NCBI GenBank assembly: GCA_963820955.1
Contig: CAWGCA010000052.1
Span: 1-28,470, forward strand
DNA: 28,470 bases
Origin: CAWGCA01 sp963820955
Lineage (GTDB): Bacteria > Pseudomonadota > Gammaproteobacteria > Chromatiales > Chromatiaceae
Direction: 5' to 3'
Shown here: positions 14,301 through 23,705 of the stretch, piece after piece
How positions within the stretch are numbered: the first letter of the stretch is position 1
Layout of the letters: each line of letters begins with the position of its first letter
Notes under the pieces: generated by a model
The model's input: only the letters and a program-made list of their open reading frames with translations
What the model was told of the DNA's origin: nothing
Databases searched by the model: none
Program-made: the position numbers and the translations under genes

Positions 14301-16784
14301 AGGGACAAGTTCACCGTGGTGACAGGCATCTCCGGATCGGGCAAGTCGACCCTGGCCTTCGATATCCTGTTTGCCGAAGGGCAGCGCCGTTATCTGGAGT
14401 CGCTGAACGCCTACGCACGCCAGTTTGTGCAACCGGCCTCCAGGGCGGAGGTGGATGCCGTGTTCGGTCTGCCGCCAACCGTGGCCATCGAACAACGCAC
14501 CAGTCGTGGTGGCCGTAAGAGCACGGTGGCCACCTTAACCGAGAGCTACCACTTTCTGCGTCTGTTGTTCGTCAAACTTGGCGTCCAGTACTGCCCGGAT
14601 TGCCAGGTGGCGATCGAACCAAAGCCGCGCGAGGCGATCGTCGAGCGCATCGTTGAGCGTTTCGGCGGCAAGAAGATCGGTTTATTCGCACCGCTGGTGA
14701 TTGCACGCAAGGGTATCTATAAAGAACTGGCGAAATGGGCAGACCGTAAGGGCCATACCCTGCTGCGTGTCGATGGCGAACTGCTGCCGACTGGCGACTG
14801 GCCGGTTCTGGATCGCCACCGGGAACACAATATCGATTTGCCGCTGGGAGAGCTGCAGATTGGCCAGGACGAACATGCGGGTCTCGAGACGCAGATCAGC
14901 GCAGCACTGGAACACGGCAAAGGGGTGATTCGTGTGTTACAGGCGGGTGAGGAGTATAGCTATTCCACCCGGCGCTCCTGCCCGAGTTGCAATCGCGGCT
15001 TCGATGAGCCGGATCCCAGGCTGTTTTCGTATAACTCCAAACACGGCTGGTGCCCGGGCTGCTATGGCACCGGCACGATTCTGCCCGGCTTCGACCCGGA
15101 GGAGACAGGAGAGGAGGGCCACTGGCTGCGGCAGGGTGAACATGCCCAGGTCTGCCCGAGGTGTAATGGTACCCGCCTGCGGCCGGAGGCCCAGAGCATC
15201 CTGTTTGGCGGCGAATCTATCGTCGGCATCACCGGTATGTCCATTGATACGGCAGGTGACTGGTTCAATGCGTTGCAACTGGATACCCGTCAGTCCGCCA
15301 TAGCAACCGATATGCTCGCCGAAATTCGAAGCCGCCTGGGTTTTCTGCACCAGGTCGGGCTCGGCTATCTGACACTGGACCGAGCAGCGCCGACCCTCTC
15401 CGGCGGCGAGGCGCAACGGATACGTCTGGCGGCACAACTGGGATCAAACCTGAAGGGCGTCTGTTATGTGCTGGATGAGCCCTCCATCGGTCTGCATCCG
15501 CGCGACAATTCGCGCCTGCTGGATATGCTGACTGCCCTGCGCAAACAGGGTAACACCGTGGTCGTCGTCGAACACGACGAAGAGGCCATCCGGCGGGCGG
15601 AGCATGTCATCGACCTGGGTCCGGGTGCTGGCGTGAAGGGAGGATGGGTGGTCGCTGAAGGCACCGCCAAGGGTTTGATGCGCAACCCCGATTCGGTCAC
15701 TGGCCGCTGTCTGGCCAGGCCGCTGCAACATCCGTTGCGAGAACGACGCAGAGGCAAGGCCGACAAGGTGCTCAGGATCAAAGGTGCGAGGGCGAACAAT
15801 CTGAAAAACGTCGATGTATCCGTGCCGCTGGAACGCCTGGTCTGCGTCACCGGTGTGTCCGGCTCTGGCAAATCCACGCTAGTGCACGAGGTGCTGGTCA
15901 CCAATTTGAAAGAGCAGATCAAGCGATCGCGAGGCCGGCCGGCCTGGTCCGGCTGCGACGGACTGGTTGGCACCGGCCATATAGAACGGGTGCTGGAAAT
16001 AGGCCAGACACCGATTGGGAAAACTCCGCGCTCCTGCCCGGCGACCTACATCGGCTTCTGGGATGCCGTTCGCAAGCTGTTCGCCAGGACCGACGAGGCG
16101 CGTATTCGTGGCTGGGAGGCTGGTCGGTTCTCGTTTAACACCAAGGGTGGACGTTGCGATATCTGCGACGGCCAGGGGCTGCAACGGGTGGAGATGAACT
16201 TTCTGCCCGATGTGAAAGTCCCCTGTGAGAGTTGCGGTGGTGCGCGCTTCAACCCTGCCACGCTTGCCGTGAGCTGGCGGGAGAAATCAGTGGGTGATGT
16301 ATTGCAGATGAGCGTGGACGAGGCCGTTGGGTTTTTCGCGGCTCACCCCAGTATACATTACCCCTTGACCTTGCTGCAGGATGTGGGTCTCGGTTATCTC
16401 ACGCTGGGGCAGCACAGCCCCACCTTGTCCGGGGGCGAGGCACAGCGTATCAAACTGGTCTCCGAACTCGCACGCACTAAACCGGATCTCCGCAGAAGCC
16501 CGGCCAAAACACTCTATGTGCTGGACGAACCGACCGTCGGCCTGCACATGGCCGATGTTGCCCGCCTGATCGACGTACTGCATCGACTGGTGGACGACAG
16601 TCATTCCGCTATCGTCATTGAGCACAATCTAGACGTCATTGCCGAGGCCGACTGGATCATCGACCTCGGCCCTGAAGCCGGCGGTTGTGGCGGCAAGATC
16701 GTTGCCCGGGGAACACCCGAGCAGGTGGCCAGAAAAAAGACGGCGACTGCGATTGCTCTAAGGCCTTTGATTCACAAAGCATAG
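11310..16784 (+). CDS. uvrA: Double-length UvrA (excinuclease subunit A, fused dimer form)
   Basis: This 1824-residue protein is about twice the usual UvrA length and contains two UvrA units in tandem, hence four ABC ATPase modules. Walker A motifs (GVSGSGKS or GISGSGKS) start at about residues 33, 645, 1006 and 1515. LSGGE signatures lie near 491, 834, 1363 and 1705, and LDEPS/LDEPT Walker B motifs follow each one. UvrA-type zinc modules are present in both halves (CPTCRGTG...CPDCNGS; CDICDGQG...CESCGG). The halves join around residue 960-980. The second half keeps the canonical insertion (APLVIARKGIYKEL) of ordinary UvrA, while the corresponding region of the first half is diverged. Such proteins should act as a covalent pseudo-dimer in DNA damage recognition; whether they serve UvrB or another pathway is not established. 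No frame problem is seen in 5.5 kb. Confidence 0.95.
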   Translation: MSKPVIKIIGARQNNLKGFDLDIPLGELVVLTGVSGSGKSSLAFDTVYAEGQRRYVETFSPYARQFLDRMDRPAVNRIDGIPPSIAIDQTNPVRTSRSTVGTMTELNDHLKLLFARAAQLFCRGCGRQVRRDSTSSIVETINTVDTERLMVTFKVEFEDAANRDKVRGFLASQGYTRIHAESDTAIEVIQDRLRPDRDPQRLVDALDNALHMGGGRVQIYPIDADRRLGVALKFSTDLHCPDCDFHYREPQPNHFSFNSALGACPTCRGFGRIIGIDPNLVVPDERKTLAEGAIKPLQSDSYLDRQGDLMRAARRRGVATDVPWCDLPDEHREWVWRGDPTGKRYSWHGMNGFFDWLESNSYKMHIRVLLSKYRAYNPCPDCGGARLQLESLLHRIGNRDQADAVLAPAQRHRPLAAALSVGTWQSLPGLNLHDLMLLPIDKLVRFFADLSLPAGVNQATDLMLGEIRARLGYLQTVGLGYLTLDRQSRTLSGGEVQRINLTTALGTSLVNTLFVLDEPSIGLHPRDMRRMVTVLHRLRDAGNSLLVVEHDPQVMLAADRIIDIGPGPGEHGGELVFQGTPKQLLRSRRSRTADYLSGREQITPPPQALQTDGTPVEIIVRGAAAHNLKDIDLVLPLHRLVCVTGVSGSGKSTLIHDVLYNGVAKLKGHPNEPPGAHDGIDNVDAIDDVVLLDQSPIGKTSRSNPASYVGAFDAIRKYFARQELAKSRKYTAGTFSFNAGNGRCPTCRGTGFEHVEMQFLSDVYLRCPDCNGSRYRRSVLAVTTCGKSIADVLAMTVTEAIKFFTEQRDVVRALAPLESVGLGYLRLGQPVPTLSGGEAQRLKLAGYLVRAAKRKTSPRGLLFLLDEPTTGLHFDDVKVLLKTLRRLTSGGHSVVVIEHNIDVMRAADWLIDLGPEGGDKGGEIVSTGTPENIAAYPGSHTGAALRRYQEDLKQLQKSAAACIRPPAPDGDKQHRYDRIEIHGAREHNLKNIDVTLPRDKFTVVTGISGSGKSTLAFDILFAEGQRRYLESLNAYARQFVQPASRAEVDAVFGLPPTVAIEQRTSRGGRKSTVATLTESYHFLRLLFVKLGVQYCPDCQVAIEPKPREAIVERIVERFGGKKIGLFAPLVIARKGIYKELAKWADRKGHTLLRVDGELLPTGDWPVLDRHREHNIDLPLGELQIGQDEHAGLETQISAALEHGKGVIRVLQAGEEYSYSTRRSCPSCNRGFDEPDPRLFSYNSKHGWCPGCYGTGTILPGFDPEETGEEGHWLRQGEHAQVCPRCNGTRLRPEAQSILFGGESIVGITGMSIDTAGDWFNALQLDTRQSAIATDMLAEIRSRLGFLHQVGLGYLTLDRAAPTLSGGEAQRIRLAAQLGSNLKGVCYVLDEPSIGLHPRDNSRLLDMLTALRKQGNTVVVVEHDEEAIRRAEHVIDLGPGAGVKGGWVVAEGTAKGLMRNPDSVTGRCLARPLQHPLRERRRGKADKVLRIKGARANNLKNVDVSVPLERLVCVTGVSGSGKSTLVHEVLVTNLKEQIKRSRGRPAWSGCDGLVGTGHIERVLEIGQTPIGKTPRSCPATYIGFWDAVRKLFARTDEARIRGWEAGRFSFNTKGGRCDICDGQGLQRVEMNFLPDVKVPCESCGGARFNPATLAVSWREKSVGDVLQMSVDEAVGFFAAHPSIHYPLTLLQDVGLGYLTLGQHSPTLSGGEAQRIKLVSELARTKPDLRRSPAKTLYVLDEPTVGLHMADVARLIDVLHRLVDDSHSAIVIEHNLDVIAEADWIIDLGPEAGGCGGKIVARGTPEQVARKKTATAIALRPLIHKA

Positions 16785-16877
16785 GCGGGGAGTCCACTGT
16801 TTCGACTGCATCGAAATTCGGAGCAAGGCCGAGGAAGGCGAGCGATAGTGATTAGTTCGAATCTGGCCCAAATGGGA

Positions 16878-17092
16878 ATGGCACTGACTTAAGCCAAAAT
16901 AGCCGGTAATAACGTCATTCCCGCGGAGCCTGTGCCGGACTTGATCCGGTAGCGGGAATCCAGAATGTGCAGAATTTGAGCAATCTGGATTCCATCCTTA
17001 GGTTCGTGAACGGTGCTTCCCTGCACCACTGCTCCGGGTCTCCACTTCGTTCCGCCCGGAATGACGGTTTTCTTGGCTTAAGTAAGCGCCAT
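16878..17092. mobile_element. MITE-like palindromic element, 215 bp
   Basis: The ends are imperfect inverted repeats: ATGGCACTGACTTAAGCCAA at 16878-16897 and TTGGCTTAAGTAAGCGCCAT at 17073-17092, matching at 17 of 20 positions. The interior 16912-17068 is the dispersed CGTCATTCC...GGAATGACGG repeat with AATCCAGA and TCTGGATT inner arms. I see no convincing target duplication. The element occupies most of the 364-bp gap between uvrA and the beta-barrel gene; the remaining flanks hold only a short GGAGTCAGACTCC palindrome at 17094-17106. Confidence 0.6.
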
Positions 17093-17148
17093 CGGAGTCA
17101 GACTCCATCTTCCCCTGCCGTTATGCGGGGATCGACAAATTTCGTGCA

Positions 17149-18563
17149 CTAAAATTTCGCATTACATCCCAGCTTCGCGAAGTAGGAGAAACCGGTTTCA
17201 AATCCGTCGCGGTTTTCTAAAGCAGACCACTGCGCCCCCGCCTGGAACTGAAAGCCGAACTCTTCTTTCCAACGGTATTCAACTTTTACCGTGGGAGAGG
17301 TTACCCACTGAGCCGAATTTTGAGGTGAATTGTCACGGTAGTCGGCAACCAACCTGGGACTGATTTTCCAATATCTGTTTATGGGATATTGAGTATCTAT
17401 GGAGACAGAGGAAAGCTTTGAAGAACCTGTTACCTGATGACGAAGGTCAATGATATTTTTATCACCCGCAATGATCATATCGGTGCCGCTTAGCCTCAGA
17501 TGATAAAAGTACTCGCTCAATCGGCTGGTTGCCGTTGTCGAGCCATCCGATTCGACGGATTTTGAAACATCCATTACAGCGATGTCACTGCTTAATTTTA
17601 TACGTTGTAAAAAGGTGTGAGACAGTCCAAGGGCCAGCGTGGCAACCTGGTTCGAGCGGTCCTTGGTATAGTGCTCTATCCGGCTATCGGGAAGAATCCA
17701 TTGCCAGCCTTCGCTGTTGTCCATGGTCTGCTGCAGATATTTCTGCTGCTGCCTGCGTATCGGGCTGTTACGGATATCCAGTGTTGCGTTGAGCGTAGTT
17801 TTATAGGGAAGTGTCCAGGCGCCGGAAGTCATGAACGAACCCAGTGATTTTTCGAAGACATCATAGTCGGCAAAAACCAGCAATGAGCGTCCCGGCTGCA
17901 TATAACGTACTGCTGCGCCGACAGATCGACTGGCAATTTCTCCACTATCCTGCTGTTCGACGAGATAGCTGTTCAAGTCCCATCCCCGGGCAAATTTACC
18001 CGTTACGGCGTTGATTCCAAACATCTGTCTGGTGGTATTGAACTTGTCGTTGGACGAAAGAACCGGATAGCCGGCGACACCTTTTACCGTCAGACCACTC
18101 GCCAGGCGATAGTCCACCCGTATACCGTCCAATTCACCGAGCATATTGCTTTGCGTGGCGATGCGACTGCCAATCTGAATGGAGAAGCGCTGCTGATGGG
18201 CGGGGCCGGTACATGGACGCTGCCCGGTGCTGTCGTCGGATGGCGTTTCGTGGTGGGAATCAAGCAGGCAGGGGATGCTGTGTCGCGCTCCCGTTATCCG
18301 CAGGTCTGTCGGTCCATGAGGAGTGACGATCCCCTCCGAAGTTAGCACTGGTGAATCGGCAGTGTTATCGATTCGCTGAGCCGCACCTTTTTCGTTACCG
18401 TCAGCTCGCTGGTTGTTGGCGGACAGGTCAGGGGCCAGTTCGCTGGTATCGGGCGGAAGGCCCGGGGGTGCGGGATGGCCCCCGCGCCGGCGGGATAAAG
18501 TAAGGTGCCAGTGCCAAGAACCAGCAACCCGATGGCCACAGAAACAGGGCCTGCTCCCATCAT
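17149..18563 (-). pseudogene. Secreted beta-barrel-like outer-membrane protein, one frame change
   Basis: Two frames together encode one protein of about 470 residues. The first part (from ATG 18563) is a signal peptide (MMGAGPVSVAIGLLVLG onward, ending GAGA). At a run of five G near 18464-18468 the frame must change by one base; after that an open frame (PPGLPPDTSELAP, then NEKGAAQRIDNTAD) joins the long C-terminal frame that ends at 17149. The C-terminal 330 residues are rich in alternating amphipathic strands (RVDYRLASGLTVKG, SVSIDTQYPINRYWKISP, TVKVEYRWKEEFGFQF) and end in lysine-phenylalanine (NAKF), as outer-membrane barrels often end in an aromatic residue. I do not recognise the family. 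A homopolymer error is more likely than true decay because both frames stay coding-like. Confidence 0.6.
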
Positions 18564-18597
18564 TCAGTCTTCCAGCTCTCGAGTTGTCATTACGGAT

Positions 18598-18656
18598 AAA
18601 ATAATTAATAAATACAATAATATAAAAATATAATATAAAGTAATTTATAATATTAG
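18598..18656 (-). promoter_or_regulatory. Very AT-rich tract upstream of the beta-barrel gene
   Basis: About 60 bases are almost purely A and T (runs such as AATAATTAATAAATACAATA), in sharp contrast to GC-rich neighbours. The tract ends 35 bases upstream of the start codon at 18563. It could hold the promoter or a nucleoid-protein binding site; no single -35/-10 pair stands out. Confidence 0.35.
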
Positions 18657-18676
18657 TCGGCAGCGGAAACAGTGGA

Positions 18677-18708
18677 GGCTGAAAGCGACACGGGGGGGGC
18701 TTTCAGCC
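18677..18708. terminator. Hairpin downstream of the Tat small-subunit gene
   Basis: A perfect GGCTGAAAGC (18677-18686) and GCTTTCAGCC (18699-18708) stem encloses a 12-base loop containing eight consecutive G with its flanks. It lies about 120 bases past the stop at 18827. No clear T-run follows, so terminator activity is uncertain. Confidence 0.4.
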
Positions 18709-18826
18709 GATTCGTATCCAACTGCTCAACTGATTAGATTTGTCGGTCTTTTGATGGAAAAACTTGAGGCAGAAGAGGTGGCAGCATCCGATTGAATCAG
18801 AAGTTCTGCCACAGATGCAGAAGGGA

Positions 18827-19267
18827 TTACTCGATCATTGCGGCCAGTGCGTACAGGCGTGCCTCGGTCTTGCTCAATATCCAGCCGGTCACGGATACCA
18901 CTTCATCGTGGAGGTACTCATTGCGCACCAGCTGCTGTAAGGCGGCAATCCGCGACGCATCACTCTTCGGGGAAACGGCTGCGTCTTGCCTATTCAGTGT
19001 CTGTTCAATGTGCTTGATCAACCTATGGCAATGGCGGTGTTGGGGATGTTCATCCAGGTAAGCCAGGCCCAGTCGCGCTGCGGATTTCTGGCCGGGGATG
19101 GTTTTTTGCAGCCACTGAGGTATCACGCAGGGTTCGGGTTCGTCATCTGCCAGCGAATAACGGGTGCGTCCAGCCGTCAGGCCGAACAATGCTGAAAGCA
19201 GAAATGTCCGGCGTGTGCATCGGCGGGTATTGCACAGTCGCAACAACAACCTGAATCCAGGGATCAT
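18827..19267 (-). CDS. Tat-signal small subunit of a GMC-type dehydrogenase
   Basis: The 146-residue protein has a twin-arginine signal (CTRRTFLLSALFGLTAG at about residues 17-33) and a mature part of about 105 residues that ends with VVSVTGWILSKTEARLYALA. Its start ATG overlaps the TGA of the upstream GMC oxidoreductase by four bases (ATGA, 19264-19267). Small Tat-exported partner subunits are known beside flavin GMC dehydrogenases. They pull the signal-less flavoprotein through the Tat system in the folded state and stabilise it. The oxidoreductase here has no signal of its own, which fits that hitchhiker arrangement. The call rests on context and the signal; the mature domain is only loosely recognised. 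Confidence 0.7.
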   Translation of the reverse strand: MIPGFRLLLRLCNTRRCTRRTFLLSALFGLTAGRTRYSLADDEPEPCVIPQWLQKTIPGQKSAARLGLAYLDEHPQHRHCHRLIKHIEQTLNRQDAAVSPKSDASRIAALQQLVRNEYLHDEVVSVTGWILSKTEARLYALAAMIE

Positions 19268-20811
19268 CGTAGAGACTCCCTGAGGTGATCGGCAAGCCGC
19301 AGCGTCAGGGCCACGATGGTCAGTGTCGGGTTGGATACTCCCGAGGTCGGGAACACCGAACTGCCCGCAATGTACAGATTATCAACACCATGAACCTTGC
19401 AGTTGCGATCGACCACGCTCTGCAAAGGATTATCGCCCATGCGGGTGGTCCCCATGTGGTGGCTGCCACCGCGCACGGGTTGAGGCCATTCGCGCTGGTC
19501 CGCGACAGTCACGCAATCGCCCGATACCCAGGGCACCGAACTCAAGTGCCAGCGAGTGGAGGTGTGTATAGAAGCTGAGGCGGTCCTGTTCTGTCAGACG
19601 CCAATTCAGTTTGATACTCGGCAGGCCCAATGCGTCGTGTTGATGTCGAGAGGCTGACGCGGCTGTCTGGATTGGGCAGCCTGCTCGCAGGAACCCCCTA
19701 TGCCCAGCCAGACGCCGAGTATCCTTCGCAACCCGCGAGCTTTACGGAGCCTGCGTCATCACTGAGAAAAGGCCGGGCGGCCATCAGCATGTCGCGCCGT
19801 GTCCGTATCATTCACTATTCGCGGCGTCTGGCAGCTGGTCTGCAGGGTATTTACCGGCGACGCCCATCATGAATGTGGCATTGAGCAGCCGATGTTACGC
19901 GCAGGAACTTTTGTGTCGGGATTGAAAGCGGACTTTGCGTATCGGCCTTCCGCCATCACCCGCTCTCGCAGGATCTGTGGCAGGCGCTTCAGGTCCCGAC
20001 CACCATTTCAGCAAATCCACCCAGGTGCGGGTGCTCCATGAAGAAGCGGCCGACCAGATCGTTCTGATTGCCGAGGCCTGCCGGGACGACGTTGTTGGAT
20101 AGCAAAAGAATACGCGCGTTTTCAAGCCCACCCGTCGCCAGTACATAACAGCGGGCTTTAACGCTGTGTCTGAGGCCATTCAGCGTGCGGATGGCAAGGC
20201 GTTTGACGCCTCGGGCATTGTCCGCAGCGGAGATCCGTGTGACGTTAGCGTTCAGCAGGACGCGTATATTTTCGGCGGTTTTTAGTTCATCTCCATAACG
20301 GCTGCCAAAATGGGTTGGCGGGCTGAAGTGAACGAACTGCAGGCGCATGCGCCCGGTCGCCAATCTCGGGCAGTTTCTCGCCTGTCACCCGCTGCCAATA
20401 ATCAATATCGTCAAAGCGGCCAGGAGCAATTTCGACGATTTGGCTCGCCGCTTCGTAATAGGCTATCAGTTCATCAATAGTGAGCGGCCAGCCACTGAAA
20501 GGCACCCAGTCACGCTGTTCAAAATCAATCGCATCCAGGGGTCGGCAGTATCCGCCCCAGTGGTTTGTGCTGCCGCCGAAAAAGCGCAGGCGTGTGTATG
20601 AGGGCGAATAGTCGATACCCGTGTTCTCCCCCTCGTAAAGCGACTGAACTTTCGGGTCCGGTTCCAGTCCACCCGCTTCCACCACGCAGACGCTGATTCC
20701 GCTGCCCGCAAAGGCGCGCGCCAGAGTGATGCCTGCGGCGCCACCGCCGACAATCGCAAGATCCGCTTCCAGACGAGTCTGATCCGCCAGTTTACGCGCG
20801 TCTATAAACAT
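19264..20811 (-). pseudogene. GMC-family FAD oxidoreductase, frame broken several times
   Basis: The N-terminal part (ATG 20811) has the FAD-binding ADLAIVGGGAAGITLARAF motif and RFFGGSTNHWGG. The middle part (YVLATGGLENARILLLS, FFMEHPHLGGF) and the C-terminal part (GGSHHMGTTRMGD, DNLYIAGSSVFPTSGVSNPT) are in other frames. The active-site HH region and the SNPT segment are both conserved. Frame changes are evident near 20350, 19990, 19880 and 19520, with a poorly readable stretch at about 19640-19800. The total span of about 515 codons is normal for a membrane-associated GMC dehydrogenase, which oxidises an alcohol or sugar hydroxyl and passes electrons to a cytochrome or quinone. The substrate is unknown. 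Because every motif survives, I favour sequencing indels over genuine decay. Confidence 0.78.
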
Positions 20812-20826
20812 GTGGTGCGTGGCTTC

Positions 20827-23473
20827 CTATCTATTGTCCCCACTGGCTGTGTCCGGATCCAGCACGGTGTGCGCGACCTGCTGCATGCTGCCGGTCTCGC
20901 CGATCCAGCTTGCGGGCAGCGTGGGTGCGGCACTTATGAGCGACATGATGATTGCTGCCGCATAGGGTACCGATTGTAACATCAGCATCACCGACCACAT
21001 CACAAGATCGAGCGTCTCGGTGCCAAAGGTATTGATGATCGAAAACGCGGCCAGGCATAGTGCAAAAAACAGCAGTGCTTCTTCCCGCGCGGAGTTCAGT
21101 GCCGTCAGTACTGCGTGTTTATGAGCCTGTTTCGGCGTGCGGAAAAACGGTTTACTGCGTACCAAGAAAGCCGGTCAGTATCGCCAGCCCGATGGTGTGT
21201 GTGAGCCCCAGACCTGCCAGAGCGGCGGCGACAGTCTGAACCGTATTGGCTTTTACACGGGTCCGGTAGAGATATACCAGCTTGCCCAGTTTGAAAACGA
21301 ACAGGGCCAGCGGTAGGACAGAGAATATCAGCAACGGGGGGTCCACGTGTTCGGGCGCAACATATCATCGCCAGCGACCAGCACAATGCTGCAAAGTTGA
21401 ACAGCAGGTTGACGCCGTCTGCGATCCAGGGTAGCCAGCCGGCGAGAAAGTGGTAGCGTTGCCCGCCGGTCAGGTTGCCTTTACCGCGCAACAGGGTGCC
21501 AGCGTGGTGCCGCATGATCTGCACAGCACCGAATGCCCAGCGGAACCGCTGTTTCTTGAAATCGATAAAGGTATCGGGCATCAGCCCGCGGCCATAGCTT
21601 TTGGCGATATAGCTGGCCTCCAGGCCTTGTCCGAATATTCGTAAACCGAGCTCGGCATCTTCGGTTATACACCATTCTGCCCAGCCGCCTACATGCTTTA
21701 ATGTTGATTTACGCACCATGGTCATGGTGCCATGCTGGATGATGGCATTGCGTTCGTTGCGCGTGATCATGCCGATATAGAAAAAGCCGCGGTACTCCGC
21801 GTAACACATCGCCTTGAACGCGTTTTCATGCGCATCGCGATAGTCCTGCGGCGCCTGCACGATGGCCACCTTTTCCTGCGTGAACTGCGGAGCGAGGTCG
21901 CGCAACCAGCGCGGATGCACCAAGTAATCGCTGTCAATGACGGCGACGATCTCGGCATCCGGATGAGTGTGTTCGCAGTGCGAAGTTGAGTGCGCCGGAC
22001 TTGAAACCGGTTAGCGGATCTTCGTGAAAAAAACGGAAGTGCGCACCGAGTTTAGAGCAATGGTCGCGTACAGGTTGCCATACGGCCGGGTCTTTGGTGT
22101 TGTTGTCAATGACGATAATTTCGAAACGCGGATAGTCGAGTCGTGCCAACGCGTCGAGCGTCTCGATCATCATGGCCGCTGGTTCGTTATAGGCCGGCAC
22201 GTGCACCGATACCATCGGTAATGCCTCGTCGTTGACCAGCGAGGGGTTTGAACAGGCGCCGATGCTGCTTTGTCCAGAGTGCCTCGGCCCATTCGTGGGC
22301 CTCGGCCAGCAGCACCACGATGACGCCAATCATACCCAGCATCAGCAGTATGCCGACCACGACACTGGTAAACGTAAGGTACTGATGTGTGTAGTCGTAG
22401 ATAATCCATACCGCCGCGGTCGTGGCTGCATAGGCTATCAGAGCCAGAAAGCCGCGGCCGCGAGTGCCGAGATGCTTACTGTCGATGAGCAGCAGGGCAA
22501 AAGTAATCAGGGCCATGACAGCCGAGATACCTGCCAGCACCGGCCACTCCGGGATCTTCACAATGGGTTCGGTGAACTGGAATTTGGGTTTCCGTGTCAC
22601 GTCATAGACACCCCAGTAGGCACCGACCTCGCCTTCCATATCGCGTTTCCACTTCTGGTCAAAGGCTTCCATCAGGTAATAGACGTAATTTTCCTCCGCG
22701 GCATGCGCCAGGAAACGGCGCAGGAAGGTCGCTTCATTGGCCTCCGAGGCATCCGCGGCCTTGATAGCTGCGGCCATTGCTGGGCCAACCGACTTCAGCC
22801 GATGACGATTGGTTTTTCAGGGTAGATCTGTTTCAGTTCGTTGAAGCTGTTGACCACGTAATCCACCGCGTCTTTGAGTGCTATGCCCTCCCAGTAGGGC
22901 AGCAGATGCACGGCGATGTAATCGACATGATCGACCAGTTCAGGGTATTTTTTCCAGATGTGGGGTGGTTCAGCTGTGCTGACTCGGGATATCCGTCTGG
23001 CTGCGCGCCATATCCAGATATTCAATCAGTTTCTCAACCGGTATATCACCGCGCAACAAGACCTCGTTGCCGACAATTATACGGACCACATTGCGTGAGC
23101 GGACCGAGATGTTCAGCATGTCGCGGATTTCGTTTTTGGTTTTCTCTTCGTTGGCGTCCACCCAGGCACCCACCGCGACATTGATACCATATTTCGCGGC
23201 CAGGCGTGGAATCTGGCCCAGGGTTTTTTCCACCGTATAGGTGCGGATGGCATTGGTTTTGCCAGCCAGTAATTGCCAGATCGGATTCGATGTCTTCGAT
23301 GCTGGGGTGCTTATTCCAGATAGGTGCCTGGTTAGACTGGTAGGGTGAAAAGGCAAATCCCTGAATACGCTCAGGCCAGGCCGGTTCGCGTCTCCGGCTG
23401 GTTGTACAGCGCCCAAGCCATAATTGTAAGTGCAGTAATCGCGATAGCGATAATGATAGCTGGATTTATGCAT
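20827..23473 (-). pseudogene. GH17-GT2 beta-glucan synthase-like protein, frame broken many times
   Basis: Pieces in different frames assemble into one protein of about 880 residues. From the N-terminus: a membrane helix (NPAIIIAIAITALTIMAW), then a glycoside hydrolase 17 domain (RIQGFAFSPYQ, LAGKTNAIRTYTVEKTLG, acid motif VGNEVLLRG, nucleophile motif EVGWPSNGRS). Three or more membrane helices follow, then a family-2 glycosyltransferase (VSVHVPAYNEP, VIDSDYLVHP, TEDAELGLRI, QRFRW) and C-terminal helices. This fusion is known in proteobacteria that make beta-1,3 or 1,6-linked glucans, where GT2 polymerises and GH17 remodels the chain. I place frame changes near 23464, 23395, 23275, 22985, 22797, 22775, 22245, 21970, 21345 and 21160. 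All catalytic motifs survive, so the gene is probably intact in the organism. The GMC gene follows 15 bp downstream. Confidence 0.85.
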
Positions 23474-23600
23474 TACAAAAAAATCAAACAGACTGGTGAA
23501 CCATATAGGATACCATGTGGCGGAAGCGGTTTTGCTATGCGCAAGGTGGTAATTCTTTAGTTTTTGGTAGCCACCAGAAGTAAGATCCTGGCGCGGCTGG

Positions 23601-23644
23601 GTGGGAGCGCCGTTCCGGGGCGATTCGCGGCTGGAAGCCGCTCC
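23601..23644. repeat. REP-like palindromic repeat
   Basis: The segment starts GTGGGAGCGCCGTTCC and ends in a perfect GCGGCT-GGA-AGCCGC hairpin (23627-23641) followed by TCC. This matches the general form of extragenic REP elements of gammaproteobacteria, in which GTGGGAGCGGCTTCCAGCCG is common. It lies in the gap between the Hsp70-family gene and the glucan synthase gene. A short GTCATATGAC palindrome follows at 23645-23654. Confidence 0.55.
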
Positions 23645-23705
23645 GTCATATGACTTTTCTGCAACAGAACTGAGTTATCACACCAGTCCGGTGATGCGGA
23701 GATCC

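Noticed and set aside
13062..14495. Long minus-strand open frame of 477 codons inside the double-length uvrA
   Set aside because: It is antisense to a conserved GC-rich ATPase gene, has no recognisable domain, and similar shadows occur along the whole gene.
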